This document shows, piece after piece, positions 9,198-17,698 of a stretch of DNA of 64,000 nucleotides. This stretch comes from Ignavibacteriota bacterium (GTDB lineage: Bacteria; Bacteroidota; Ignavibacteria; Palsa-1295). A model generated the notes under the pieces. The model was not told the origin of the DNA. It was given only the letters and a program-made list of their open reading frames with translations, and searched no databases. How positions within the stretch are numbered: position 1 is the first letter of the stretch; each line of letters starts with the position of its first letter. Made by a program: the position numbers and the translations under genes. Location of the stretch: the NCBI GenBank assembly GCA_003151825.1, contig PLYO01000029.1, positions 150,922-214,921 on the forward strand, written 5' to 3'.

Positions 9198-10256
9198 CTA
9201 CAATGCAAACAGAGGCCTTGCGGCATTCATTACGTCTTCCAATCCGATACGTTCCATACAGGTGCAATCCTTGCAATTGGGGCAACCAGAAATTGGTTTT
9301 GGCGAAAGATTATGGATGTGTGGTCCTCGAAATCCCCAGCGCTCTTTGCTAATAGGGCGTGGGAGTGGAAAAACTCCTATAGTAGGTGTGCCGAGCGCCG
9401 CAGCTAAGTGCCCCGGCCCCGTGCCGACCGTAATCACTATCGAGGCACGGTCGAGGAGCGCAGCTAACTCCAGGAGCGGATGGCCGATGAAAGGAAACGC
9501 CCGGTCCGTGCCAATCGAAGCTGCTGCCGCGTTGATTGTGGCGGCGTCCGAGTCCACTCCGGTGAGTAACATGCTCATTCCATGCTGCTTGGCGATTGCG
9601 CGACCCACTTCGACGAATTTCTGAACAGGCCACGGCTGCGTGGAACCACCACTCGTGATATGCAGCACGACGAATGCTGCATCCGCTCTGCTCAAGTGCG
9701 CGCGGAGCCAGCGATCTACTTCTGTCTGTTCGGCTTTGTGAAGCTCGATTCGCGGCAATACGCTCGGTTCCGGAACAATTCCCATCGGAGCTAACATGCG
9801 AAGATTATATTCAGCCTCATGCCGCTCGGCGGTGTGACGATGCTCGTAAATTCGGCTTGAAAATAAAAAGGAGTACCATCGGTAGCCCGTCCCAATCCGA
9901 TCGGGAACGCGAGCGACGAATGCCGCCAGCGCAAGCCGAAACCGAGGACTTGGAAAGAATGCAACTTCGAATCCACGAAATTGCCGGACCATTATCCAAA
10001 AGCTTGCATTAGCATCAATCGCCCGCACTTCGTCCACATCCGGGCAGCGTTCGATGATGGGCCGCGTATATTCGCTCGCAAGAAAAGTTACGCTGGCATT
10101 CGGCATAGCGTTTTTGATTGCCCGAGCCATCGGCAATGTAAGGACAACATCTCCTAAACGGTCGGTACGAACGATGAGAATTCGAGGGGATGAGGGTAAA
10201 ACGGGAACAGGGGTTATTCTCGAAGCAGAGTGCTTCGATCCCATTTCATCTTTCAT
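9198..10256 (-). CDS. Glycosyltransferase family 9 (heptosyltransferase-like)
   Basis: 352 residues. GT9 features: N-terminal ILIVRTDRLGDVVLTLPMARAIK, a two-Rossmann GT-B layout, the C-terminal donor-site block VVLHITSGGSTQPWPVQKFVEVG, and VITVGTGPGHLAAALGTPTIGVFPL. These enzymes transfer heptose or other sugars from nucleotide donors onto lipopolysaccharide core at the inner membrane. No lipopolysaccharide gene cluster surrounds it. The first residues (MKDEMGSKHS) are encoded by a GATGAAAGATGAAA simple repeat lying directly beyond the tRNA-Gly 3' end, so the N-terminus before PRILIVRTDRLGD may be recent repeat-derived sequence, or the true start lies later. Confidence 0.88.
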   Translation of the reverse strand: MKDEMGSKHSASRITPVPVLPSSPRILIVRTDRLGDVVLTLPMARAIKNAMPNASVTFLASEYTRPIIERCPDVDEVRAIDANASFWIMVRQFRGFEVAFFPSPRFRLALAAFVARVPDRIGTGYRWYSFLFSSRIYEHRHTAERHEAEYNLRMLAPMGIVPEPSVLPRIELHKAEQTEVDRWLRAHLSRADAAFVVLHITSGGSTQPWPVQKFVEVGRAIAKQHGMSMLLTGVDSDAATINAAAASIGTDRAFPFIGHPLLELAALLDRASIVITVGTGPGHLAAALGTPTIGVFPLPRPISKERWGFRGPHIHNLSPKPISGCPNCKDCTCMERIGLEDVMNAARPLFAL

Positions 10257-10280
10257 CTTTTATCTTTCATCTTTGCCCAG

Positions 10281-10352
<72 letters not shown>

Positions 10353-10551
10353 AACATCGCCTAAGCGATGATCGCGGCATGTAAAAGCAGTATCGCCGGG
10401 AAATGTTTCCGTAATGATAAGGAAGCTCTGATTAAGTCCATTTTCTGTTCATAGGCTCAGGATGACACGGAAACAGAATTTGCTTTAAACCGAACCCTCC
10501 TCATATTTTTAAGTTGCATCCAATTACATCCTCGAAGCGTTTGAAAAAACC

Positions 10552-11205
10552 TTGAATCGCGCAGTTCGAATCGGAGTAACGGGAAAACTCGGCAGCGGGA
10601 AATCGGTGCTCGTCCGTAGGATGGAGGCCGAAGGCTACACCGTGATCCGCACGGACGACCTTGCGAAGGAACTAATGGAGCGGGATGCCGCGCTTCGCGG
10701 CGAGCTAATCGAAATACTCGGCCCGAACGCCTATTCCGGCGAGAAGTTGGATCGCGCTTTTGTAGCGTCCATGATTTTTCAGGATCGTTCGCTATTGGAG
10801 CGAGTGGACGCGGCTGTTCATCCGGCGGTTACGAAAGAAGTCGAAAAGATTTTCGAGGAGCATCCGACCGGCCCGGTCGCGGTGGAATCCGCGCTCATCT
10901 TGCAGACGAATTTTCGCGAGCATTTCGATTATATTGTCCTGATCGAAGCTCAGAGGGAAGCTTCTATCGAGCGCGTCGTGCTGGAAGGGCGTTTAACGCG
11001 CGGCCAAGCGGAAGCCCGGCTCGCCGAACAAGAAATCGACCCGCATTCCCGCGACGAAGCCGATTTTATTATCGAAAATTCAGGCAGCGAGCAAGACCCT
11101 TTAAAGGGTCTTGAGGCTTTCCAAGAAAAATGCCGGAGGCTCATCGCTATGCTCGATGCGCTCCGCAGCATAGAGCTTCCCGAGCAGCCGCTGCATGCCG
11201 CATGA
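10552..11205 (+). CDS. coaE: Dephospho-CoA kinase
   Basis: 217 residues, typical CoaE length, catalysing the last step of coenzyme A synthesis (ATP-dependent 3'-phosphorylation of dephospho-CoA). P-loop GKLGSGKS at residues 11-18, IRTDDLAKELM at the CoA-site Asp region, VHPAV (about 93), VESALILQTNF (the VPLL-equivalent), and the lid region with REASIERVVLEGRLTRGQAEARL. Start codon is TTG at 10552; the P-loop position relative to the start fits the family, but no strong ribosome-binding site is seen. Near the C-terminus the usual xxNSGS segment is followed by QDPLKGL, encoded by a family C palindrome (11092-11113). It is convergent with the secreted-protein operon that ends at 11211. Confidence 0.93.
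   Translation: MNRAVRIGVTGKLGSGKSVLVRRMEAEGYTVIRTDDLAKELMERDAALRGELIEILGPNAYSGEKLDRAFVASMIFQDRSLLERVDAAVHPAVTKEVEKIFEEHPTGPVAVESALILQTNFREHFDYIVLIEAQREASIERVVLEGRLTRGQAEARLAEQEIDPHSRDEADFIIENSGSEQDPLKGLEAFQEKCRRLIAMLDALRSIELPEQPLHAA
11092..11113. repeat. Short palindromic element, family C, inside coaE
   Basis: Perfect 22-bp palindrome with arms CAAGACCC and GGGTCTTG around TTTAAA. It is read in frame as xxDPLKGLE in CoaE. The same PLKG/PLNG reading is used at 24964, 30409 and 46698. Confidence 0.8.
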
Positions 11206-11210
11206 GGATT

Positions 11211-13328
11211 TCAATGCGGATAATCCGGAATTTTTACGTCTTTTGGTACGTCCCAAACTTTTACATAATCCAATAAGTGGTGTGCCGCGTGCTGCCCGTT
11301 CACATCCCAACAGCCCGGGTTGTGAGGATGCGTTTCGAAGTAGTGCCGCTCCTCGTAGGTGATAGAATTGTAGCCTAACCATCCCATCCAATAACCACTG
11401 GTATCATCCCCGCCAAATGGGTCGGCATTTTTTGAATTGTTATCCATGTCGAATTCGCCCGGATGAATCGTAAGCATCGAACGAGGCTGGGTAGTGATCC
11501 AGTCGTAATACGGGTTCCCAGGCGGAATCAAATGGTCGGGCCATCGCCGAACAACATTGCTATCGACCAAGAACCGTACTTCGTGTGGGAGAAACTCCAT
11601 GGCGAAGGTATGGTACCTATACGGAGTGGAGTCAATACCCTCCTGGTCATTTGCGTTCGTGTCGCGGTCGATCTCTATGGGCGCGGAGGGATAACCATAG
11701 CTGCCGCTATACAGGTCGGGAATTGTGTATTGATATGCTTCCGTATTGGTGTGAAGGTCCGTGCTTAAAAGAGAATCTACGCTGCTGTCTGGATCAATGA
11801 TCACTGAATTCAAGGCTTGATCCCATTGGCAGGGGAAGGTTTTTTTGTCGCCAGCGTGATCGGTTGTTAATGTAATCGAAACCGGTTGATAATTTTTTGA
11901 AAAATAGAGCAGCGTGCCGCTTGAATCCGCATAAGGCGCGTTGAAGGTCCGTTTGCCATCGGTCGAGACCGTCCATGTCACCGAATCCGCAATGGCCTTC
12001 GAGGAGTGCATGTAATAAAAGGTGAAGGGATTAGCCGAGTTAACGAGCGAGGATGGGAACCCTCCCTGCAATATCGTCCGGCCCGTTGCCACAACGGTAT
12101 CCTTCATGAGAGTATCATCGAACGGAGTTACCGGATAGATAAAATTATCGATAATGAGTTCCGTCGGTTGGTTATGAAGGCACCAACCGGCGTTAGAACT
12201 GATAAACAGGGTATCCGTCGCTTGTTTTACAAAATATCCTTGACAGGGCCCATACACACGCTGGTGCGAAAAACCCGGGTCGATCATTCCCATTACCGCG
12301 TTATTGGTCTCTCCAAGATCCCATTCGGTTCCTTCGCCGCCGCCCCAGTTGTTCGTGTTATGTAGCACGTGGGGAACCTTATCCCGCATTTCATATTTGC
12401 CGTATGGCGCTTGTTGCCAGGCCGGCCTGAGCGGAAGGCTGGCTGACTGGTTCGGGAACGGGCACGCGCGAAGAATCGCAGAATAAAAGAAAGACTTGTG
12501 AATTGATTGGTTTGTATCGATGTGCTGGACGCAACTATCTGAATATTGGTTATATACTTGTCCGCAGTTGCAGGTATCGACCGTGTCTTCGCGGAGCATA
12601 ATGTCGAGCGCGTAGCCATCGTGGGCGTCGGAGTCATGCACGATCCGCACGTCGGTATCCTTCGAGCATTCGTTAAACGCTGGATAATCGTCCTGCCAGG
12701 CGTTGGTGACGTACCATTGGCTGTTAAAGATTGCCGTGTCGCTGAACTCATCGCTAAAGAGAATGGAATCGTATTTGGGCTCGATATAGGCGTGAACAAA
12801 AGCTCCCGGCATCCCGTGGACTCCCGGCTCGAACTTTATCGTTCCCGACGCGCGGAAATCGACGTCCTCGTTCTTACTAATCGTTACCATGCCAACGCTT
12901 ACCGAATGTGTTGTATCGACATTACTTCCCACGATAATATCCGATGGGGAACCATCGGGCTTATTGCGTGCCGTGAACAGGCGCTGCCAGACAACGTTTG
13001 GGCCGAGTACCCTGCCGGAGCCACAAGGGTGCGCGCCCGAAAGAACAGAATCGTGCCACACGGCGGTGTCGCGTAGCACTGGCGTATAGATTCGCCAAAA
13101 ATTCCCAACGCCGTTGGGATCGAGAATCTGATCGGCTTCGGCGCAGAGGCCTTCGCGCGTTTCCATCGAGTCCGGCGGAGCGAACGGGCAGTAATACACA
13201 TCCGTGTTCTGCAAAATAATATTCCCGGACTGGTAAATCGTATCGGGATTGACGTAGCTCTGCCCGAATGCTAAAGCCGGCAGCAGCATCGTAACCCATA
13301 AGCAAAGTATTGTAAGCTTTTTCATCAT
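11211..13328 (-). CDS. Secreted GH16-like (concanavalin-fold) protein
   Basis: 705 residues with signal peptide MMKKLTILCLWVTMLLPALAFGQ. A jelly-roll domain from about residue 188 (SILFSDEFSDTAIFNSQW) to about 690 contains EGTEWDLGE with an E-x-D-x-x-E arrangement (EWDLGE, residues 335-340), the catalytic pattern of glycoside hydrolase family 16, and HTFAMEFLPHEVRFLVDSN, the usual GH16 strand before the reducing end. A large insertion (about 380-590) interrupts the fold. No T9SS tail. It is the last gene of a four-gene operon, and its start ATG lies 1 bp after the previous stop, with GGTGA in the overlap region as a possible Shine-Dalgarno sequence. Polysaccharide hydrolysis or binding is inferred; activity is unproven. 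Confidence 0.72.
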   Translation of the reverse strand: MMKKLTILCLWVTMLLPALAFGQSYVNPDTIYQSGNIILQNTDVYYCPFAPPDSMETREGLCAEADQILDPNGVGNFWRIYTPVLRDTAVWHDSVLSGAHPCGSGRVLGPNVVWQRLFTARNKPDGSPSDIIVGSNVDTTHSVSVGMVTISKNEDVDFRASGTIKFEPGVHGMPGAFVHAYIEPKYDSILFSDEFSDTAIFNSQWYVTNAWQDDYPAFNECSKDTDVRIVHDSDAHDGYALDIMLREDTVDTCNCGQVYNQYSDSCVQHIDTNQSIHKSFFYSAILRACPFPNQSASLPLRPAWQQAPYGKYEMRDKVPHVLHNTNNWGGGEGTEWDLGETNNAVMGMIDPGFSHQRVYGPCQGYFVKQATDTLFISSNAGWCLHNQPTELIIDNFIYPVTPFDDTLMKDTVVATGRTILQGGFPSSLVNSANPFTFYYMHSSKAIADSVTWTVSTDGKRTFNAPYADSSGTLLYFSKNYQPVSITLTTDHAGDKKTFPCQWDQALNSVIIDPDSSVDSLLSTDLHTNTEAYQYTIPDLYSGSYGYPSAPIEIDRDTNANDQEGIDSTPYRYHTFAMEFLPHEVRFLVDSNVVRRWPDHLIPPGNPYYDWITTQPRSMLTIHPGEFDMDNNSKNADPFGGDDTSGYWMGWLGYNSITYEERHYFETHPHNPGCWDVNGQHAAHHLLDYVKVWDVPKDVKIPDYPH

Positions 13329-13329
13329 T

Positions 13330-14547
13330 TCACCTTACGATTGTAACTTTTTTAAGAATTGTTCCCTTTTCCGTTCGAATGGCGACAAAATACGTTCCCG
13401 GCGGCACGTTCGAAAAATTTAAACTCATACCCTCTCCTTCTGGGAGTGGGAAGGATGAGGGCAATACAGTTACACCCAAAATATTCGTCACCTGAATCCC
13501 AAGAATCGGCTCCGAACTCATGATCGTAACCATCCTCGAAGCAGGATTAGGATACACCTCGATAGAATCGCCCGGTTGCAACGCTTGCACTACGCTTGCC
13601 GTGCCGGTATCCGCTATCATCTCCGGAATCGAGCGCATAGCGGTATAGTGAATAGAACTTGCCGGAGTATTGACAAAAAGCAGTGTATCGCATACCCCCA
13701 GCACATCGACATTTAAGTACGTCAATCCCTCGTTTTTGGGAACCCATGTTTTCCCCGCGTCTCTCGAAAGATACACACCTTTCGTGGTACCCGCAAATAG
13801 GTTTTTTCCGTCTGTCGCAAGCGCGTTTACGTGTAATGGCGTTGTGCCGCTATCCACGGCAACTTGGTTCCACTGCGAGCCGCTGTCGGTGGATTCGATA
13901 ACAGAACCATTCGTGGCCCCGGTTATGAAAATGATGGAATCCATCACCGTCATCGCACCAACAAATTGTGGCGAAAGCTCTGACCAATGATTGCCCGTGT
14001 CTTCCGACTGCCAGAGCGCACTTCCAGTGTTTACAAAAACCCATGTCCCGATCGCTGCAAAGCTGCTGACCGCAAGTTCTTTCATTACATCCCACTTATT
14101 GCCCGAGTCGCCTGAGCGTACAATTTCAGAAGGGCCTGTGTATGTTGAGAAGAGGTACGCGCCAGCAGTGAAAATTGGCCCCGCGGTCGTCCCGTGAGTC
14201 CACATCGATCCATTGTTGCTACTACTAAAGACTGGCCCATTGCTTCCATCAGAATGGGTAATTCCCGCAAAAAAATACCGTCCCAGCGACGCAAACGACG
14301 TTACGTTTCCTTGCGTGAAGTCGATGCCGGAATCGGCTTCAACCCAATGGTCAGCAGGGGCAGCGTTTGGCACAAAGCGTAAAACGCTGCCGGGTGAACT
14401 GGGGAATGGCGGTGCACTAATAAAAAGAGTTGTATCATGGACACCAAATGCAAGGATTTGATCGTCATAGACAGCCGTTTTCCACTGCGCGGCGCACGGT
14501 GCTACGGCGAATGTGACGAGGATGATGGAAATGAGTGAGTGTTTCAT
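13330..14547 (-). CDS. Secreted propeller (YCF48/BNR-like) protein with T9SS sorting domain
   Basis: 405 residues. Signal peptide MKHSLISIILVTFAVAPCAAQ. The body has repeated Asp-box-like units (SSNNGSMW, SGDSGNKWD, SEDTGNHWS, STDSGSQWN, SRDAGKTWV), typical of sialidase/YCF48-type beta propellers. The C-terminal about 80 residues form a type A T9SS sorting domain (SIEVYPNPASRMVTI, GTYFVAIRTEKGTILKKVTIVR). It is a tandem paralogue of the next gene upstream in the operon, with blocks of near-identical DNA. AGGAGAAC upstream of the ATG is a good ribosome-binding site. Substrate or partner unknown. Confidence 0.85.
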   Translation of the reverse strand: MKHSLISIILVTFAVAPCAAQWKTAVYDDQILAFGVHDTTLFISAPPFPSSPGSVLRFVPNAAPADHWVEADSGIDFTQGNVTSFASLGRYFFAGITHSDGSNGPVFSSSNNGSMWTHGTTAGPIFTAGAYLFSTYTGPSEIVRSGDSGNKWDVMKELAVSSFAAIGTWVFVNTGSALWQSEDTGNHWSELSPQFVGAMTVMDSIIFITGATNGSVIESTDSGSQWNQVAVDSGTTPLHVNALATDGKNLFAGTTKGVYLSRDAGKTWVPKNEGLTYLNVDVLGVCDTLLFVNTPASSIHYTAMRSIPEMIADTGTASVVQALQPGDSIEVYPNPASRMVTIMSSEPILGIQVTNILGVTVLPSSFPLPEGEGMSLNFSNVPPGTYFVAIRTEKGTILKKVTIVR

Positions 14548-14565
14548 GTTAGTTCTCCTAAAAAA

Positions 14566-15765
14566 TTATCGTTCCAATGTGATTTTCCTAAGCACGGAAC
14601 CCGCTGCCGTTTGAATATGAATAAAGTAAGTCCCAGAAGGATGCTTTGAAAGATCGATTGCGATTTCTGGCGTGCATTGGTTTGTCAGATCGAGCACATC
14701 CGATCCCATAATGTTTAACACTTGAACGTCAAGGATAGGCGCGACGCCCGCGCGAATGGTAACCGTTCCCGTTGCCGGGTTCGGATAGACCTCGATCGAA
14801 TCCAGCATTGGAGTTGTTTGCACTACGCTTGCTGGCCCGGTATCCGCTATCATCTCCGGAATCGACCGCATCGCGGTATAGTGAATAGAACTTGCCGGAG
14901 TGTTGACGAAAAGCAGTGTATCGAACACCCCCAGCACATCGACATTTAAATACGTCAATCCCTCGTTCTTGGGAATCCATGTTTTTCCCGCGTCTCTCGA
15001 AAGATACACACCTTTCGTGGTACCCGCAAAAAGATTTTTACCGTCTGTGGCCAGCACGTTGACGGTTAAGGGCATCGTGCTGCTATCGACGGCAACTTGG
15101 TTCCATTGCGAGCCGCTATCGGCCGATTCGGCCAGCTCGCCATTGCCCACGATGAACAGAAGCGAATCCATCGGAGTCACTATTCCCGCAACTGGCGGGG
15201 CAATTTGAGACCAGTTGTTGCCTGTGTCCTTCGAGCGCCAAACCCCGTTCGCGGTTGTGGCGAAAATGCAGACGCCGATAGCGGCGTAACTCGTCACTGG
15301 GAGTACTGTTGAGAGATGCACCCAGGACTTGCCACTATCGCGGGAAAGAGCAACATTCGATCCGAACGTTCCGAACAGATACGTTCCATTCGTTCCAATG
15401 GGCGCGCCGATGTTTTCCGACCAATTGGAACCATTGTTCGTTGAACGGTAGGCTGTGCCGCTGCCACCTCGGGAAAGTGTCATCCCTGCGAAAAAATACT
15501 TGCCCAGTGAAGCGAACGAAGTAACGTTCCCTTGCGTGAAGTCGATGCCGGAATCGGCTTCAACCCAATGGTCAGCCGGTGCAGCGTTTGGCACAAAGCG
15601 TAACACACTGGCGGGAGAACTGGGGAATGGCGGTACACTAATAAAAAGAGTTGTATCGTGGGCTCCAAATGCAAGGATTTGATCGTCATAGACCGCCGTT
15701 TTCCACTGCGCGGCGCATGGCAGTGCGACGGCAATGAGGAGGATGGAAATGAGTGTGTGTTTCAT
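14566..15765 (-). CDS. Secreted propeller protein with T9SS sorting domain, tandem paralogue
   Basis: The chosen start is ATG at 15763-15765 (MKHTLISILLIAVALPCAAQ), preceded by AAGGAGAAAATTAAT; the open frame continues upstream, but that part lacks a signal and overlaps the previous gene. 399 residues. Same architecture as 13330-14547: Asp-box-like SxDxGxxW repeats (STNNGSNWS, SRDSGKSWV, SKDTGNNWS, SADSGSQWN, SRDAGKTWI) and a type A T9SS tail (SIEVYPNPATGTVTI, GTYFIHIQTAAGSVLRKITLER). The segment coding for the last repeats and the first signal/repeat region are nearly identical to the paralogue, whereas the centre and the tail differ, a mosaic pattern suggesting gene conversion. Confidence 0.85.
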   Translation of the reverse strand: MKHTLISILLIAVALPCAAQWKTAVYDDQILAFGAHDTTLFISVPPFPSSPASVLRFVPNAAPADHWVEADSGIDFTQGNVTSFASLGKYFFAGMTLSRGGSGTAYRSTNNGSNWSENIGAPIGTNGTYLFGTFGSNVALSRDSGKSWVHLSTVLPVTSYAAIGVCIFATTANGVWRSKDTGNNWSQIAPPVAGIVTPMDSLLFIVGNGELAESADSGSQWNQVAVDSSTMPLTVNVLATDGKNLFAGTTKGVYLSRDAGKTWIPKNEGLTYLNVDVLGVFDTLLFVNTPASSIHYTAMRSIPEMIADTGPASVVQTTPMLDSIEVYPNPATGTVTIRAGVAPILDVQVLNIMGSDVLDLTNQCTPEIAIDLSKHPSGTYFIHIQTAAGSVLRKITLER

Positions 15766-15766
15766 A

Positions 15767-17218
15767 TTAATTTTCTCCTTTCTTTGCTGGCAGTTCTTTT
15801 TTAAGTGCATCGATCTCGTCCTGAAGTTGGAGTATATAGCGTGTCAACTCTTCAACTTTTTGCGCTAATGCCGCTTCGGTTTTGCCGATGGGCATTCCGG
15901 TGGAATCGATTTGCTTTGCCGAAAGCATACCCGGCAAATGATGGTTTTCGGTAATAAATTCCTTGAGATCGCCGAGCGGCATCAGCGTATAGCTTGGATC
16001 GAAAACATAATCGGGAAAATCAACACTCATGTAAAATTCCTTTGCGAGCATCGGGCCATTGACGGCGAGCGTCCACGTTAATCCATCACCGTAGGCGGGA
16101 TGCACACTCGGAAAATTCATAAAATTGGCGGAAGGCGTTGAAGTGCTGTCCGACGTGATATAAACCGGCGTATGAAAAATGCTGGCGCCATTAAGGTTGC
16201 GGTACAGCGGCCAAGCAGTATCCCCCGGTGGCATAATATCGAGCAGGTGATGGTACTGATTGGCTGCCGCCGAATCATAGACCCACAGTGCAAGCCCTCC
16301 GCTGCCAGTTAGATTCATCGTAATATTTTTGCTGAAGCTATTCAGGCCGCGTGTTGCATCATAGGGAGAGACGCTGAGTTGCAGCTGGCCCTGATTCACC
16401 TCCGAAAAATACACGCCACAGGAAGCCATGCGAGCTATGCGCATGTGGCGGCGATAACTGCTGTCCGCGTGGTTGGTTACATTGTTGAAAGCGATATAGC
16501 GATAATCGAGCGGAAACATTCCTCCCGATTTCATCATGCCTTCGAATGGGTTCCCTCCGTAAATCGAAAGGCCGGGAATAGGATCGAGATATCCGGGATC
16601 GATAAGCGGCGGTGGAATCGTGGAACCGCCTCCGATTTGAATCTGGTCCTGCGGGTTCCCAAGACCCAGATCGGATACCGCAGTATCCGGCGGCAGATCG
16701 AAGCCGATGTTGCCATTTTTGAGAATGGTTTCGTGTTCAAGATCGGGACCCACCGGCGGCGGAATCGGAAGAGAGGTTGTGTCGGGCGTGGTGGCGAAGC
16801 GGATCGCGCCTCCTAAGATGTGCGTCAAGACTCGATGTGAAAAATTCGTGATGATGATGTCGCCATCCTGATGGTCGTGCAGGATGAGGTCGTATCCTCT
16901 CGAAAGCGAGGAGAAGGTGGTTGAGGAGAAGGTGGTATCGCCGAGGGAAGGCATGAGGCCGAGCAGACCGAAGACAACGGTTGTATCGGCCGCTCCATCG
17001 GAGAGCCGCACCATGGCAGGCAGCGTGAACCCGTTCGTCGGGTTGTGATGAATTTGTAAGGCGTTCTGCGGCGAACCACTGCCCACCGTGCCGATGCCAA
17101 CTGGCGGGTTTATGGGCATCGGCGCCGTGTTCGTCTGAGCGTGAAGCCCGCCCGCGATGAGAAGCAGAAGAACGCAAGCGGCGGTCGCTCGCGCGAAAGA
17201 ACACACAGAATAATTCAT
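15767..17218 (-). CDS. Secreted fiber-like protein with C-terminal coiled-coil tail
   Basis: 483 residues, signal peptide to about LHAQ. The N-terminal part has VGIGTVGSGSPQNALQIHHNP, a motif common in Bacteroidota tail-fiber-like proteins. The C-terminus has the classic block VDFPDYVFDPSYTLMPLGDL, then EFITENHHLPGMLSAKQI and TEAALAQKVEELTRYILQLQDEID ending in a coiled coil; this module occurs at the end of many FCB surface proteins annotated as cell-wall anchor or tail-fiber proteins. First gene of the four-gene operon (17218 to 11211); its stop almost touches the next start at 15765. Function is likely surface or extracellular assembly, but unproven. Confidence 0.8.
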   Translation of the reverse strand: MNYSVCSFARATAACVLLLLIAGGLHAQTNTAPMPINPPVGIGTVGSGSPQNALQIHHNPTNGFTLPAMVRLSDGAADTTVVFGLLGLMPSLGDTTFSSTTFSSLSRGYDLILHDHQDGDIIITNFSHRVLTHILGGAIRFATTPDTTSLPIPPPVGPDLEHETILKNGNIGFDLPPDTAVSDLGLGNPQDQIQIGGGSTIPPPLIDPGYLDPIPGLSIYGGNPFEGMMKSGGMFPLDYRYIAFNNVTNHADSSYRRHMRIARMASCGVYFSEVNQGQLQLSVSPYDATRGLNSFSKNITMNLTGSGGLALWVYDSAAANQYHHLLDIMPPGDTAWPLYRNLNGASIFHTPVYITSDSTSTPSANFMNFPSVHPAYGDGLTWTLAVNGPMLAKEFYMSVDFPDYVFDPSYTLMPLGDLKEFITENHHLPGMLSAKQIDSTGMPIGKTEAALAQKVEELTRYILQLQDEIDALKKELPAKKGEN

Positions 17219-17281
17219 GTTTAACTCTTTTTTTTGAAGGTTCTCGGTAGTAATAACCTCTGAAATGGTGAAAAGTTACAC

Positions 17282-17306
17282 GTCTCAGAAAGATTTTCCC
17301 TGAGAC
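17282..17306. promoter_or_regulatory. Hairpin in the leader of the secreted-protein operon
   Basis: GTCTCAG (17282-17288) pairs with CTGAGAC (17300-17306), a 7-bp stem with an 11-base loop, located 64 bp upstream of the operon start at 17218. Function unknown; possibly a 5' leader structure. Confidence 0.35.
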
Positions 17307-17340
17307 CGGGTACAAAAATACGAAAAAAAAGAGACTGCGC

Positions 17341-17382
17341 GACCATTTAAGGTCAGTAACCATTTAAGATTACCTCTTAAAT
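17341..17382. promoter_or_regulatory. Possible operator of the XRE regulator
   Basis: ATTTAAG occurs at 17345-17351 and 17362-17368 (17-bp spacing) and as the inverted CTTAAAT at 17376-17382. The cluster overlaps the predicted start region of the XRE gene (GTG at 17389) and lies between it and the divergent secreted-protein operon, a classical place for an autoregulatory operator. GACCATTTAAGGTC within it is also similar to the family C palindromes. Confidence 0.45.
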
Positions 17383-17388
17383 TGTTGT

Positions 17389-17601
17389 GTGACTCCGAAA
17401 ATCCGGTTAATCCTCGCAGCCAATGTGCGCCATTTTAGAACTCAAAAAGGTCTTTCACAGGAAGCTCTTGGTTTCAAGTGTAAGATGCCCGATGTCTATA
17501 TTTCCAAGATTGAGCGCGCCGTTCTGAATGTGGGAATCGATAATCTCGAAAAAATCGCCAAAGCCCTTGGCGTGAAACCGAGCACTTTGCTCGAACCATA
17601 A
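17389..17601 (+). CDS. XRE-family helix-turn-helix transcriptional regulator
   Basis: 70 residues, only the DNA-binding domain. Helix-turn-helix pattern: LILAANVRHFRTQKGLSQEAL, then FKCKMPDVYISKIERAVLN and NLEKIAKALGVKPSTLLEP, the canonical XRE order. GTG start chosen because it gives the full first helix. It is divergent from the four-gene secreted-protein operon (17218-11211), so it may control that operon or itself. No partner toxin gene is adjacent, so a toxin-antitoxin role is not supported. Confidence 0.85.
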   Translation: MTPKIRLILAANVRHFRTQKGLSQEALGFKCKMPDVYISKIERAVLNVGIDNLEKIAKALGVKPSTLLEP

Positions 17602-17698
17602 ATTTCGGACGATTTGCCGCACTTTTCCCCTACCGGTTGCTGTTAACCGCCTTTTTATTACGCACATCTCAACTAATTACGACGGAAAGATTTAGCCT

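Noticed and set aside
17389..17601. XRE gene as the antitoxin of a toxin-antitoxin pair
   Set aside because: No small partner gene lies on either side; the neighbours are a foldase and the secreted-protein operon.
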